Of a stretch of 62,000 nt of DNA, positions 43,901 through 53,860 are shown one piece after another. Under the pieces are notes generated by a model that had not been told where the DNA came from, did no database searches, and was given only the letters and a program-made list of their open reading frames with translations. Source of the stretch: Symbiodinium natans (lineage: Eukaryota > Sar > Dinophyceae > Suessiales > Symbiodiniaceae); NCBI GenBank assembly GCA_905221605.1, contig CAJNDS010002206.1, positions 229,226-291,225 on the forward strand. Reading direction: 5' to 3'. Position numbers and translations under genes: made by a program. Within the stretch, counting starts at the first letter, position 1. Each line of letters begins with the position of its first letter.

Positions 43901-46900
43901 GGATGTAATGAGCTCGACACGATTTTCTGAAGCCATGGCTGCAACTGTAGGTTAAAGAGAAAGTACCGGCGGAGAGGAAAGATTGCCTCCCTTGACAAGC
44001 ACACCGAGCCCTGCCGGGCAGGAGCACCAGAAGTGCACACTATACAAGCTTCAGACACAGAGCGGCGTTGGCGGCTTGAGCAACATCACGCGCCATCCGA
44101 ATGAAGTGCAGCCGTGACACTCGGTAGCCACCGCTTAAACAGTGACGAGATGATTCGCGAATGTTGACAGAATGCAGACTTTTGCAGCTCCTGGACTTTC
44201 ATCCTCACTGTAGGTGAAACAGCTCCCGTTGCAGCTCAGTTGTACAGCTCCGTTGCAGGTCCACTGCAGGTCCGTCATCAAGTTGCTGATTCTGCTACGG
44301 CTCCGTAACAGCTTCCGCTACAGCATCGCTACAGCCGGTAGCGCTCCGTTGCAGCCTTCTCCGCGACAAATCCGTCACAGCTCCGCTCCTTTCCGTTACA
44401 GCTTGTGCTATAAGCCCCGTTACCGGCGAGCATTCCTGTCATAGCAGAAGCCTTCAAATGATGGCAGAGCCCCGCCCCAACTCTAAAACATTAAACTCCC
44501 AGACTCACATATCCCTAAACCATCAACACCCCCCAATGACCCCCAAAACCTAAAGGCCCGTACCCTCCACCCCCCCACCCCCCCACCCCCCGCACCCCCC
44601 CCACCCCCCACCCCCCACCCCCTAAACCCTAAACCCTAAACCCTAAACCCTAAAACCCTAAACCCTAAACTCTAAACCGTAAACCCCAAAGCCTAAACCC
44701 TAAACCCTAAACCCTAAACCCTAAACCCTAAACCCTAAACCCTAAACCCTAACCCTAAACCCTAAACCCTAGGCGGAGTTGGGAGGTTCGAAGCTAGCGC
44801 TTAGGAATAGTATTGGTTAGGGTTTAGGGGATATACATAAACCCTATAGAACCCAAAAACCCTAAACCGTATAGGATTTAGGGTTTCGCCCTTTAAACCC
44901 TAAACCCTAAACCCTAAACCCTAAACCCTAAAACCCTAAACCCTAAACCCTAAAACCCTAAAACCCTAAACCCTAAACCCTAAACCCTAAACCCTAAACC
45001 CTCCCCTAAGCCCTAAGCCCTAAACCCTAAACCCTAAATACTCAAAAACTCTAAACCATAAACCCTAAAAACCTGAACCCTCAGCCCCAAACCTTGAAAC
45101 CCAAACCTGAAAATCCTAAATCCAAATAAACCGCAGACACCTCCAAATTAGCATAAAAACACTATATAAAGTCTGAAACCCCACAACCCTAAACCCTAAA
45201 TTCCCGACCCTCTAAACACCGAAACGCTCAAATACATCCCTATATCCCTAAACCGTGAACCCTAAAAACCCTAAACTCTCAGCGCTAAACCTTGAAACCC
45301 AAACCTTAAAATCCTAAACCCTAAACCCTAAACTAAACAAACCCTAAACCCTAAACCTCACGAAGCCCTAAACCCTGAGCGCCCTAACGCAGAAACCTTA
45401 AACCCTAAAACCTATAAAATCTGAAACCCCAAAACCCTAAACCCTATTCCCTATACCCTCCAAACACCGAACCCTCAAAAATACTTTACATCCTAAAAAC
45501 CCGAAACCCTAGTTCTTGCGCGCAACTTGAACTTCCATGCTTGCCTCAGACGTGAAGAGCCTGGATGTAATGATCTCGACACGATTTTCTGCTGCCGCGG
45601 CTGCAATTGTAGGTTAGAGAGGAAGTATCGGCCGCAAGGAAGACTGCGCCCCTTGACAAGCACATCGAGTTCTGCCGGGCGGGAGCACCAGGAGCGTTCG
45701 TGCTTTGGGGGTTTGAGGTTTAGGGTGTAGCTTCCAGGTTAGGGTTATGGGCTGAGGGTTAGGGGCTTTTAGGGTTCAGGTTTTAGGGATGAGAGGGTTA
45801 TACTTGCAGAGCGCTTTGCCCAGCGTGCCTGAGTATTCACCTGCATTGAGGATTAAAGTCCAGAGGAGCTGAGCGCACGGAGCTGCAAAAGTCTGTATTC
45901 TGTCAACATTCTGCTAATCATCTCGTCACTGTTTAAGCGGTGGCTACCGAGTGTCACGGCTGCACTTCATTCGGATGGCGCATGATGCTGCTCAAGCCGC
46001 CAACACTGCTCTGGAGTGGTAAGAGTGTTTTTCTTGTTGCGGGTGTTTTTTTGTTGCGGGTGCGGGGCGCGTTGTTTTTTGTTGCTGCGGGTGCCGGGGC
46101 GCATGTTGCTTTTTGCTGCGGGTGCGGTGGGGGCAGGTTTTTTTGCTGCGGGTGCGGGGGCGGCTTTTTTTGCTGTTTTCTACATATTGGAAAATGAAAA
46201 CCTCTATTTCCTCTGTGTTTTGATATGAAAACCTCTTTCTTCTGTGCATTTGAATATGAAAACCTCTATTTTCTCTACACTTTAATATGAAACCTCTACT
46301 GTTTTAATTTCTCTATACGCTAATACGAAACCCTCTGTTTCTCTATTGAAAATTAAAGAAAATCTCATTTTTTCTCTTTTGTGTCAACATTGTCATCGTT
46401 TCCTCTATATTTAATGTGGAAGGCATGAAAGAGGAATCCATGAGAAACTAATTCTCTGTGTTATCTCTCTATGTGAACTGCAATTAAACGTATTTTGTTC
46501 CTCTTGTCCTCTTTGAATAACAAAACCATTATTTTCTCTGTCCTCTATTTTCTCTATATTTGAACATGAAAACCTCTCTCTTTTCTCTATGCTTTAATCG
46601 GAACACCTTTATTTTGTCCATATTTGATATGACAACCTTTTCTTCTTGTTATCTTGATCGGAAAACCTCTATTTTCTCTATATTTGAAGCTCAAGACCTC
46701 TAGTTTCTCTATATGTTAATATGAAAACCCTCTATTCTTTCGCGACATTTTGGTATGAAAACCTATATTTCCTCTACGTTGTCATAGAAAAACCTCTAAT
46801 TTCTCTCAATTTTGAAACCAAAACCTCCTTTTTTCGACAGTTTACTATTTTGCTCTGTATACTTCATGAGGAAGACTTGAGAGAGGAATACATCAGCAGC

Positions 46901-49900
46901 TAATTCTCCATATTCCCATAAGAGTATATGCATTATCTCTATCTGTGACTCGCAAACAACAAGTACTTTGGTCATGTTTTCTATATTCTCATAACACAAG
47001 CTCTATTTTCTCGATGCTTTACTAAGAAAACGTTTATATCTCTAGTTTTAATGGGAAATTTTTACTTCCACAATATTCTCTGAGTTTTTGTATGAAGCAG
47101 AAGCAGTCATATATTCCTCTTTTTTTCAGGGGGGTTGGGCCCCCCCGATTTGCAAACACAATGCTCACATCATGGGTTTGGAAGGGATTGGTATGCTTTG
47201 AAGCAAGCTTGCCCGGCTTAAACAAGCGGGGGGGCTGCGCAGCCCCCCCCCATTTGCAAACACAATGCTCGGATCATGGGTTTGGAAGGGATTCGTATGC
47301 TTTCAAGCAAGCTTGCCCGGCTTAAAACAAGCAGGGGGTTGGGGGGGTGCAGCCCCGGATTCGTATGCTTTGAATCAAGCTTGCCCGGCTTAAAAAGCGG
47401 GGTGTTAGGGAGGGCGCAGCCCCGCAGCAGGTCACTCACTCACCGGCGGCGGCCCCGGAAATAACGCCCGCAGGAAGGTGCGCGTGTTTTGTTGCTGCGG
47501 GTGCGGGGGCGCGTTCCTTTTTTTGCTGCGGGTGTGGGGGTGCATTTTTTTTCTGAGGGTGCGAAAAGCACCCACAACAAAAAAAATGCTACCCCTCCCC
47601 CCAAAGATCCAGGTTTTTATGTCTTATTTATGAGTAAGAACAAGAATTGGGTTTAGGGTTTAGGGCTTCCCTAGATGGTCGTAGGGTTCTACTTCTACAG
47701 GCAATGCCTGAATCTTAGACCCTAGACCTTTTACCCTGGAAGATAGGTCCATAAAGTAACCCCCTATGATAGGCGTCGATAGACCCCTATAGAGACCCCT
47801 ATGGTTTTGGGATACGGTCCTATTCCCTGAGCCTTATCCGTCCGTGGTGGAACCTAGACAGAGGCCCTACCCGTTTCGGGATAGACCCTATCCATAGGCC
47901 CCCTCCCTTTTGCCATAGACCCCTATGCATAGACCCTATCCCTACCTATACCACCCCCCTATGTGGCATAGACCCCTATCCCTTCTCCATAGGCCCCTAC
48001 CCCCCTCCGGATAGACCCTACCCACAAACCCATAAACCCCTATGGTAACAAATGTATCACTTGTGCTCGAGCGAGAGTTTAGGGTTTAGGGTTTTTGTAG
48101 GGCTTTTGGGGGGTTTAGAGTTTAGGGGTTTTTAGGGTTTAGGATTTTTTGTTCAGGCCTCAAAGCTTTTAGGCTTTAGGGGTTTTAGGGTTTAGGGTTT
48201 AGGGAGGGTTTCGGTTCTTTGAGGCTTTAGGGGGTTCTTAGGGCTTAAAGATTCTTAGGGTTTAGGGTTTTTTGGGGTTTAGGCTTTAGGGTTTTTTCCC
48301 CGTATGATGGGTTCGAAAAAGAACTAAGCGGGGGGGTTGGGGGCGGGGCGCAGCCCCCCCCCCCCTCATTTGCACACACACTGCTCGCATGATGGGTTTG
48401 AAAGAACATGCCTCTGTTTAGGGTTTTTAGGACTTGAAGTTTTTTAGGGTTTAGGGTTTTTTTGGGGGTTTAGGGCTTAGGGATTTTGACCCCCCCCTCC
48501 CATTTGCAAACACCACTCGCATGATGGGTGCGAAAAAGAATTAAGCGGGGGGGTTGGGCGGGGCGCATTCCCCCCCCCCCATTTGCACACACAATGCTCG
48601 CTTGATGGGCTTGAAAAAACATGCCTATGTTTAGGGGTTTTTAGGGTTTAGGGTTTTCGGGGTTTGAAGTTGAGGGTTTTTTAGGGTTTACGGCTAGGGG
48701 TTCTTAGGGTGTAGGGCTTATAGGGTTCCGAGGTTTTTTCGGTTTAGGGTTTAGGATTTTTCGGGTTTAGAGCTCAGGTGTTTTCAGGGTTTAGGGCTTA
48801 GGGTTTTTTAAGGGTTGAGGGCTGAGGGGTTTTGAGGGTTTAGGGTTCTTAAGGGTTTAGGGCTTAGGGGTTTTTAGGGTTTAGGGATATTTTCTGGGCA
48901 TAGGGCTGGGTTTCGGGTTTCGGGTTTCGGGTTTCGGGTTTCGGGTTTCGGGTTTAGGGTTTAGGGTTTAGGGTTTAGGGTTTAGGGTTTAGGGTGTAGG
49001 GTGTAGGGTTTAGGGATTAGGGTTTATGGGTCTTTTAGGGATTAAGGTTTCTTTTTGGATTTAGGGATTAGGGGTAGGGTTTAGGGTTTAGGGTTTAGGG
49101 CTTAGGGCTTAGGGCTTAGGGCTTAGGGCTTAGGGCTTAGGGCTTAGGGCTTAGGGTTGTTTAGGGATGAGGGTTTCTTTTTGGGTTTAGGCACTCGGGC
49201 TTACTTGCAAACACAACACTCGCATGATGGCTTCGAAAAAGAATAAAGCGGGGGAGGGGTTGGCGGCCCCCATTTGCACAGACAATGCTCGCACGCAGGA
49301 TGAGTTTGAAAAAACAAGTGCCTATGTTTAGGGGTTTGTAGGGTTTAGGGTTTAGGGTTTTTGATGGTTTGGATTCATTAAGGTTTAGGGCTTAGTGGTG
49401 TAGGGGTGAGGGTCTTCGGGGTTTGAAGTTGAGGGATTTTTAGGGTTTAGGGTTTGTGGGTTTTGGGCTCAGGGGTTCTTAGGGTGTAGGGCGTATTGGG
49501 CTTCGGGGTTTTTAGGGTTTAGGGTTGTTTAGGGTTTAGGGTTTAGGGTTTAGGGTTTAGGGTTTAGGGTTTAGGGTGTAGGGTTTAGGGTTTAGGGTTC
49601 AGGGTTCAGGGTTCAGGGTTCAGGGTTCAGGGTTCAGGGTTTAGGGTTTAGGGTTTAGGGTTTAGGGTGAAGGGTTTAGGGTTTAGGGTTTAGGGTTTAG
49701 GGTTTAGGGTTTAGGGTTTAGGGACAGGTTTTTAGGGTTTAGGGCTGGATTTAGGGTTTAAGGTTTTTAGGGATTAGGGTTTCTTAAGGGCTCTTTAGGG
49801 TTTAGGGTTTTTTTGGGTTTAGGGCTGGATTTAGGGTTTGGGGTTTTATACGGATTAGGGTTTCTTTTTGGGTTTAGGGACTAGGGTTGTTTAGGGCTCA

Positions 49901-52900
49901 GGCTTAGAATTTAGGGTTTCGGGTGTAGGGACTCAGGGTTTAGGGTACAGTTGTGCCTATCGGAGAGGGATAGGGGTCTATGCCGCGGATAGGGGTCTAT
50001 GTCCGGGCTATGCCCTCCTATATATAGCCAGTCCAGGCAGGGGCCTATGCATAGGTACCTATCCCCACCAGACAGACCCCTGGGGATAGGGGTCTATCGC
50101 CTGGGGGTAGGGGGCCAGGCGCCTATCCTGATTACGACATATATAGAAATGCCCGTCGTGGTCGTGCTGGATAAACTAAACCTTTAGCCCAGCCCGAAAG
50201 GGCTAAATGGTTAAAAAAAACCTAAGGTCTGGGCAAGTTTACCATCAGCGCCTATAGGCTTAACACCTTTGAACCTTTTACAGCCCTACGGGGTTTTCGG
50301 GTTCAACCGCCTAAGCCTTAAACACTTCTGTTTGAAACTCCATGGCCTTAGGTTTGACTGCTTAAATCTGAAACCCTTAACCTCTAAACCTTAACCCAGT
50401 TAACCCCACGGCATTAAGGTTAAGGGTGTAGGTTTACTTGCCGGCTTAGTTTCAAATGCCTAGACCTTACACCCGAAACCTTTAAACCTTCACTATGGGG
50501 TTTAAAGGGTTACGGTTCAGGATTTAAGTCTAACAGCTTAACCTTGAAACACTATGTATGATTAAAGAATTAGGGTTTAAGCTTTGAGCCTAAACCCTAT
50601 ACGGTTTAAGGCTTAGGGATTAAAGCCTTAAACCCTATAGAGTTTCGGGCCTTCTCTTTCGAACCCTGGTTCCTTAGATAAGCCTTGAACAAGCCCTTAC
50701 AAAACAACCAGAGAGCGCAGCCGGAGCGGACAGGAGGGGGAGGGAGGGGCAATCCTTTCTGCTGTCTTGGTTGAAAGATTGAAGGTTACCTCTTTATTGA
50801 AATATTGAATGTCAATAAGGGTGGAACTAAGGACTCAGAACTAAGATTGTCAGACACTCTTGGGCTGGATTCTTAGTTACTGGGTTACCTCTTATTGAAA
50901 CCCTTACTGAAATATTGAATTTCAATAAGGGCGGTATTAGGAACTAAGAACTCAGACCAAGAGTCCCTGGCAGTCTTAGTTCTTAGTTCTTAGTTCCGCC
51001 CTTATTGAAATTCAATAGTTTCAATAATACTCCTGATTGAAGCCCTTATTGAAACATTGAATTTCAATAAGGGTGGAGTAGTATTGAAACCCTTATTGAA
51101 ATATTGAATTTCAATGAAGGTGGTACTAGGAACTATGAATCCAGACCGAGAGTCCCTGGCAGTCTTAGTTCTTAGTTCTTAGTTCCGCCCTTATTGAAAT
51201 TCAATATTTCAATAAGGGTGTCAATAATACTGCTTATTGAAGCCCTTATTGAAATATTGAATTTCAAGAAGGGTGGAGAAGTATTGAAACCCTTATTGAA
51301 ATATTGAATTTCAATACGGGCGGTACTAAGAACTAAGAACTAACATTGTCACGGACTCTCGGTCTGGATTCTTAGTTCCTGGGTTACCTCTTATTGAAAC
51401 CCTTATTGAAATATTGAATTTCAATAAGGGCGGTAATTACTAGGAACTAAGAACTCAGACCAAGAGTCCCTGGCAGTCTTAGTTCTTAGTTCCGCCCTTA
51501 TTGAAATTCAATATTTCAATAAGGGTTTCTATAGTGCCAACCCTTATGGCCTTATGGAAATTCAATATTTCAATACGGGGTTTAATAATGGAAACACATA
51601 GACTCAACAGACAACAAAAGGAAAACGTACAACAAAAAAGGAAAAATAACAAAGACATAAAACAAAGCAAAAAAGTATGGATCTTTGGGGGGGGAGGGGT
51701 ACCAAAAAAAAACGGGTTCCTGCTCTGGAGCTTGTATAGCGTGCACCCCCAAATGACCCCTGAAACCTAAACACCCTAACGGCCGCAACCTTAAACCCTG
51801 AAACCTGAAGCCTGAAACCCTAAAACCCGAAACCTGAAATACCCTACATCCCTAAACCCTGAACCCTCAAAACCCTGAACCCTCAGCCCTAAACCTCGAA
51901 ACCCAAACTCTAAAATCCTAAACCCTAAACCCTAATCCTCACGAAGCCCTAAACCGCAGACACCCGCAAATTAGCACCCCAAATTACCCCGAAACCCTGA
52001 ACGCCCTAACGCCATAACCTTAAACCCTAAGACCTATAAAGTCTGAACCCCCAAAACCCTAAACCCTAAATTCCCAACCCTCTGAACACCGAAACCTCAA
52101 AAACACAACCCTATAACCCCAAACCCTAAACCCTAAAACCCCTAAAAACCCTAAACTCTCAGCCCTAAACCTTGAACCTAAACACTACAATCCTAAAGCC
52201 AAAACCTCACAGAGCCCTAAACCGCAAACACCCCCAAATTATCGCCAAACCCTGAGCACCCTAACTCCTATAAATCTAAACCTAAACCCTACGTACCCTA
52301 CACCCTAAACACCCACACCTGAAGAGACCCAAAGTGCTAAAACCCTGTAGCCGAAACCCTAAACCCCAAAAGCCCTAAATCTGCAGCCCTAAACCTCAAA
52401 GCAATGTGGACAAAATGGCCCATGTGGAGGCATGATATGTCGGAAATACTCTAACTTACAGGGTTGTCTATAAGTCATCTTCGGACCCTAGCAAGTGATA
52501 GCTTGACTACAAAGCTTGTCCCGAGTTTGTTCACAAACATGGCGAACTGACGCCCTAACACACGGTGGAATACACACCGAAGCATTCGAAGTGAACGGAA
52601 CCAACCCCACCCACCCCCTCCATCCTCACCCTTCTGACACACAGCGGAATACACAGCAAAGCATTCCAATTGAACACCGCATGCCCAACCCCCACCCCAT
52701 CCCCCAACAAGCCGAAAGTGCCTGCCAACACACGGCGGAACACACACCATGCTCCAACTACGTATACCTCGTAGCCAGGCTTCTCGATGACAACACAAGA
52801 CAGTTACTCAACATTAAAGCTGAACCCCTTACAACAGAGTCTTCTCCCCTCGCCTCGAAGTGCCTGTAGAGTCGAAGCACGTTTTCGTGTTTCAGGGTGC

Positions 52901-53484
52901 GCTGGACTTGGATCTCCCTCTCCACCTGAGCAGAGCGCCACAAGCATGAATGCCCCCACACCACATCCCCCGTATGCCCCCCACATGCCACGCACATGCC
53001 CCGCAGATGCCCTGCACATGCCCTTCACGTCCCCTGCGCACCTGCTCCACGAGCTGCCCGTTCACCACCTGCAGATTTCAAGCTCAAGAACATGTCTGCG
53101 AAGCTCGACACAGAAGTATTGTAAAGGTGTTGTCATGGCCCAGCCTCTGCCTTCTGCATTGTCTTGAGGGCATAGACATCATCGGTTCCCTGCGAGCGAG
53201 ATACTCACAAAAGTTCAGAGTAAAGGAACAAGCAGATTGTCCCTGCATAATTTTGCCCTGCCGACATATTCGTCAAGTCATGCAATAGCAACAGTCTAGT
53301 AAAAGCGTAAACAACCGGCCCTACAGCATCCTACCGTCCCCGTACTTCCCACCCCAAGACCGAGAACCCGAAACTGCCACGAAAGGTTGGCCTTGCGTCG
53401 GATGCGCCGCACGACACCGAAGGATCCCTTGCCCAGAGAGCGGCCTCCGGGTGCGGAGGTCGACAGCGGCGAAACCGAGACATT
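40927..53484 (-). CDS. Aurora-like Ser/Thr protein kinase spanning 12.6 kb
   Basis: Minus-strand exons joined in consistent phase, in protein order: 53,392-53,484 (GRSLGKGSFGVVRRIRRK), 53,151-53,189 (DDVYALKTMQK, with the VAIK-type lysine), 53,042-53,068 (27-nt exon VVNGQLVEQ), 52,854-52,925 (VEREIQVQRTLKHENVLRLY), 43,038-43,102 (DEDTVYLLLEYCAKGELYQL), 42,849-42,903 (GRKFSEQTSKHFFVQ), 42,582-42,644 (LVRGLKYLHSHQIVHRDLKP), 42,105-42,162 (NLLVTHDDVLKIGDFGWCL), 41,844-41,916 (TTFCGTMDYLAPEMIQ), 41,643-41,746 (LDIWSVGILLYEMM), ~41,350-41,382 (ILKIAIFFPA), 41,220-41,270 (LPPLVVDLVRRLLKR), 40,927-40,986 (DPAQRLPLEQVLRH, then stop). All catalytic elements are present (GxGxFG, K, C-helix E, HRDLKPEN, DFG, APE). 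The Trp after DFG and the CGTMDYLAPEM wording suggest the Aurora/Ark family (mitotic kinases). Introns use GT, GC and probably GA. A further N-terminal exon near 53.7 kb (LSDFEMMDG) is possible. Length is near a bare kinase domain. Confidence 0.8.
43325..43690. repeat. Small CCCTAAA patches
   Basis: CCCTAAA patches at about 43,335-43,365 and 43,645-43,690 (six perfect units), separated by C-rich sequence. Oriented CCCTAAA on the plus strand. Confidence 0.8.
43865..44040. repeat. Diverged ~170-bp direct repeat, copy 1
   Basis: The stretch from 'gcctggatgtaatga' to 'gccgggcaggagcacca' recurs in the same orientation at about 45,530-45,700, with visible substitutions (very roughly four-fifths identical by eye). 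The two copies flank the main telomere-like block of the intron. Confidence 0.75.
44067..44191. repeat. Inverted repeat, left arm (~125 bp)
   Basis: The reverse complement of this segment is found almost unchanged at 45,879-46,004. Examples are gcggtggctaccgagtgtca and gtctgcattctgtcaaca, the latter with one change. Similarity continues more weakly outward for a further 10-20 bp. The arms enclose about 1.7 kb, including the C-rich tract and telomere-like array. Confidence 0.9.
44555..45510. repeat. C-rich tract and large interstitial CCCTAAA array
   Basis: A run of CCCCCCACC-type words (44,565-44,620) leads straight into perfect CCCTAAA units (44,620-44,770). A short break contains inverted TTTAGGG units (44,810-44,890), more perfect CCCTAAA follows to about 45,010, and then increasingly degenerate copies to 45,510. 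This is the longest CCCTAAA-oriented block in the window. Confidence 0.95.
45879..46004. repeat. Inverted repeat, right arm (~126 bp)
   Basis: Reverse complement of 44,067-44,191 with only a few substitutions. See the left arm. A diverged direct repeat of 43.87-44.04 kb ends about 180 bp before it. Confidence 0.9.
46015..46170. repeat. TTGCTGCGGGTGCGGGG repeat
   Basis: Several imperfect copies of 'gttgctgcgggtgcggggcgcgt' type units. The same wording returns at 47,485-47,570. The Phe/Gly/Cys-rich open frame across it is a repeat artefact. Confidence 0.75.
46170..47100. repeat. AT-rich degenerate repeat (AAAACCTCTATTTTCTCTAT)
   Basis: About 0.9 kb built from diverged units of roughly 30-50 bp containing 'tatgaaaacctctattttctctatatttg'-like text (16 or so recognisable occurrences). 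A weaker internal duplication contains 'agaggaat..atgagaaacta/cagctaattctc..tat' near 46,430-46,460 and 46,875-46,915. Composition is much lower in GC than the flanks. No gene. Confidence 0.75.
47130..47480. repeat. ~100-bp G/C-run module, three tandem copies
   Basis: Three successive copies of a module containing atttgcaaacacaatgctc, tttggaagggattcgtatgc and caagcttgcccggcttaa, each ending in a G-run followed by a complementary C-run (ggggggctgcgcagcccccc type hairpin). The first two copies are complete; the third starts internally at about 47,358. Related to the telomere-associated modules that follow. Confidence 0.8.
47640..49945. repeat. TTTAGGG-oriented telomere-like region with inserted modules
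   Basis: Over 2 kb dominated by TTTAGGG and variants (TTCAGGG, GGGCTTA, TTTCGGG). Homogeneous sub-arrays occur at 48,900-49,010, 49,080-49,155 and 49,525-49,725. The orientation is opposite to the arrays at 44.6-45.5 kb and 51.8-52.4 kb. Inserted modules at about 48,300-48,420, 48,490-48,640 and 49,200-49,330 carry 'ctcgcatgatgggtt(t/c)gaaaaa' and G-run/C-run hairpins. Confidence 0.95.
47740..48045. repeat. CATAGACCCCTAT-type degenerate repeat
   Basis: Dense 'catagacccctat' and 'ggatagaccctat' words, the reverse complement of the ATAGGGGTCTATG words found at 32.39-32.69 kb, 34.30-34.60 kb and 49.96-50.13 kb. Part of the same subtelomere-like repeat family. Confidence 0.8.
49955..50135. repeat. 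ATAGGGGTCTATG-type degenerate repeat
   Basis: Words such as gataggggtctatg recur several times in about 180 bp, in plus orientation, at the downstream edge of the TTTAGGG region. Confidence 0.75.
50170..50700. repeat. Degenerate AACCTTAAACC/GGTTTAAGG sequence
   Basis: Mixed-orientation words (aaccttaaccc, ggtttaaggcttaggg) resembling strongly mutated telomere-like repeats with both strands represented. No gene. Confidence 0.5.
50790..51580. repeat. Cluster of ~12 nested palindromes (31-bp hairpin units)
   Basis: Palindromic units with arms CCCTTATTGAAAT and ATTTCAATAAGGG around a 5-bp loop occur at 50,791, 50,901, 50,999, 51,043, 51,090, 51,188, 51,243, 51,290, 51,400, 51,495 and 51,551 (starts). 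The loop is ATTGA in some and TCAAT in others, so units alternate in orientation. Between oppositely oriented units lies a second inverted repeat (GGAACTAAGAACT ... AGTTCTTAGTTCC), so for example 51,400-51,525 folds as one ~126-bp near-perfect palindrome. The larger pattern repeats about every 200-210 bp. Confidence 0.95.
51745..52405. repeat. Degenerate CCCTAAA array
   Basis: CCCTAAA-oriented, strongly degenerate units with interspersed 'ccccaaattagcac' and 'cctataaagtctgaa' words that are also seen at 45,125-45,180 and 45,405-45,430. The two CCCTAAA regions on either side of the inverted TTTAGGG region therefore share an ancestor. Confidence 0.8.
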
Positions 53485-53860
53485 CTAAGATTGTTTGCAA
53501 TACTGTTGCGATTTTGAAATCTTCTGTCAGTATCAATATTCCTCGCGGTTCTCATCATGTGTCTCATAGTAAGGTGCAACACAAGTTGTGTGGCACGCAA
53601 TGTGAGAGGTCCGACATGTGGAAAATTGGCATCGCTCCTGTGAGCAAATACCCTGCAAGTACCCTTCACCACCGATGATTCCTCCTTGGCCATCCATCAT
53701 CTCGAAATCCGAGAGCTTCACCTCTGGAAGTGCTTCTGGGCTTGCACGGGCTCAGGAGACTGATGTGGGCTTTGAAATCTCATCTTGCACAAAAAAAAAC
53801 ATGATCGGTGACGGCATTTTTCCAGAGCAGGCAACGACCCTTCTTCAGCATCCCACTACC

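Larger units (their letters stand above)
43103..52853 (-). other. 9.75-kb GC-AG intron of the Aurora-like kinase
   Basis: Exons at 52,854-52,925 and 43,038-43,102 join in phase 0 (..LYRHFE|DEDTVYLLLEY..) exactly where kinase beta-4 and beta-5 strands meet, so everything between is intronic if this is one gene. The donor is GAG|GCGAGG and the acceptor GGTCAG|GACGAA. The intron contains interstitial telomere-like arrays in both orientations, an inverted repeat, telomere-associated modules and the palindrome cluster. No other gene is recognised inside it. Confidence 0.65.

Noticed and set aside
50790-51580. Possible CRISPR array because of palindromic repeats
   Set aside because: Sequences between hairpins are themselves repeated, not unique spacers, and unit orientation alternates.
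53640-53745. Extra N-terminal kinase exon (LSDFEMMDG)
   Set aside because: Resembles the DFE lead-in of Aurora kinases, but the join to the Gly-loop exon is not clear, so it was not included in the model.
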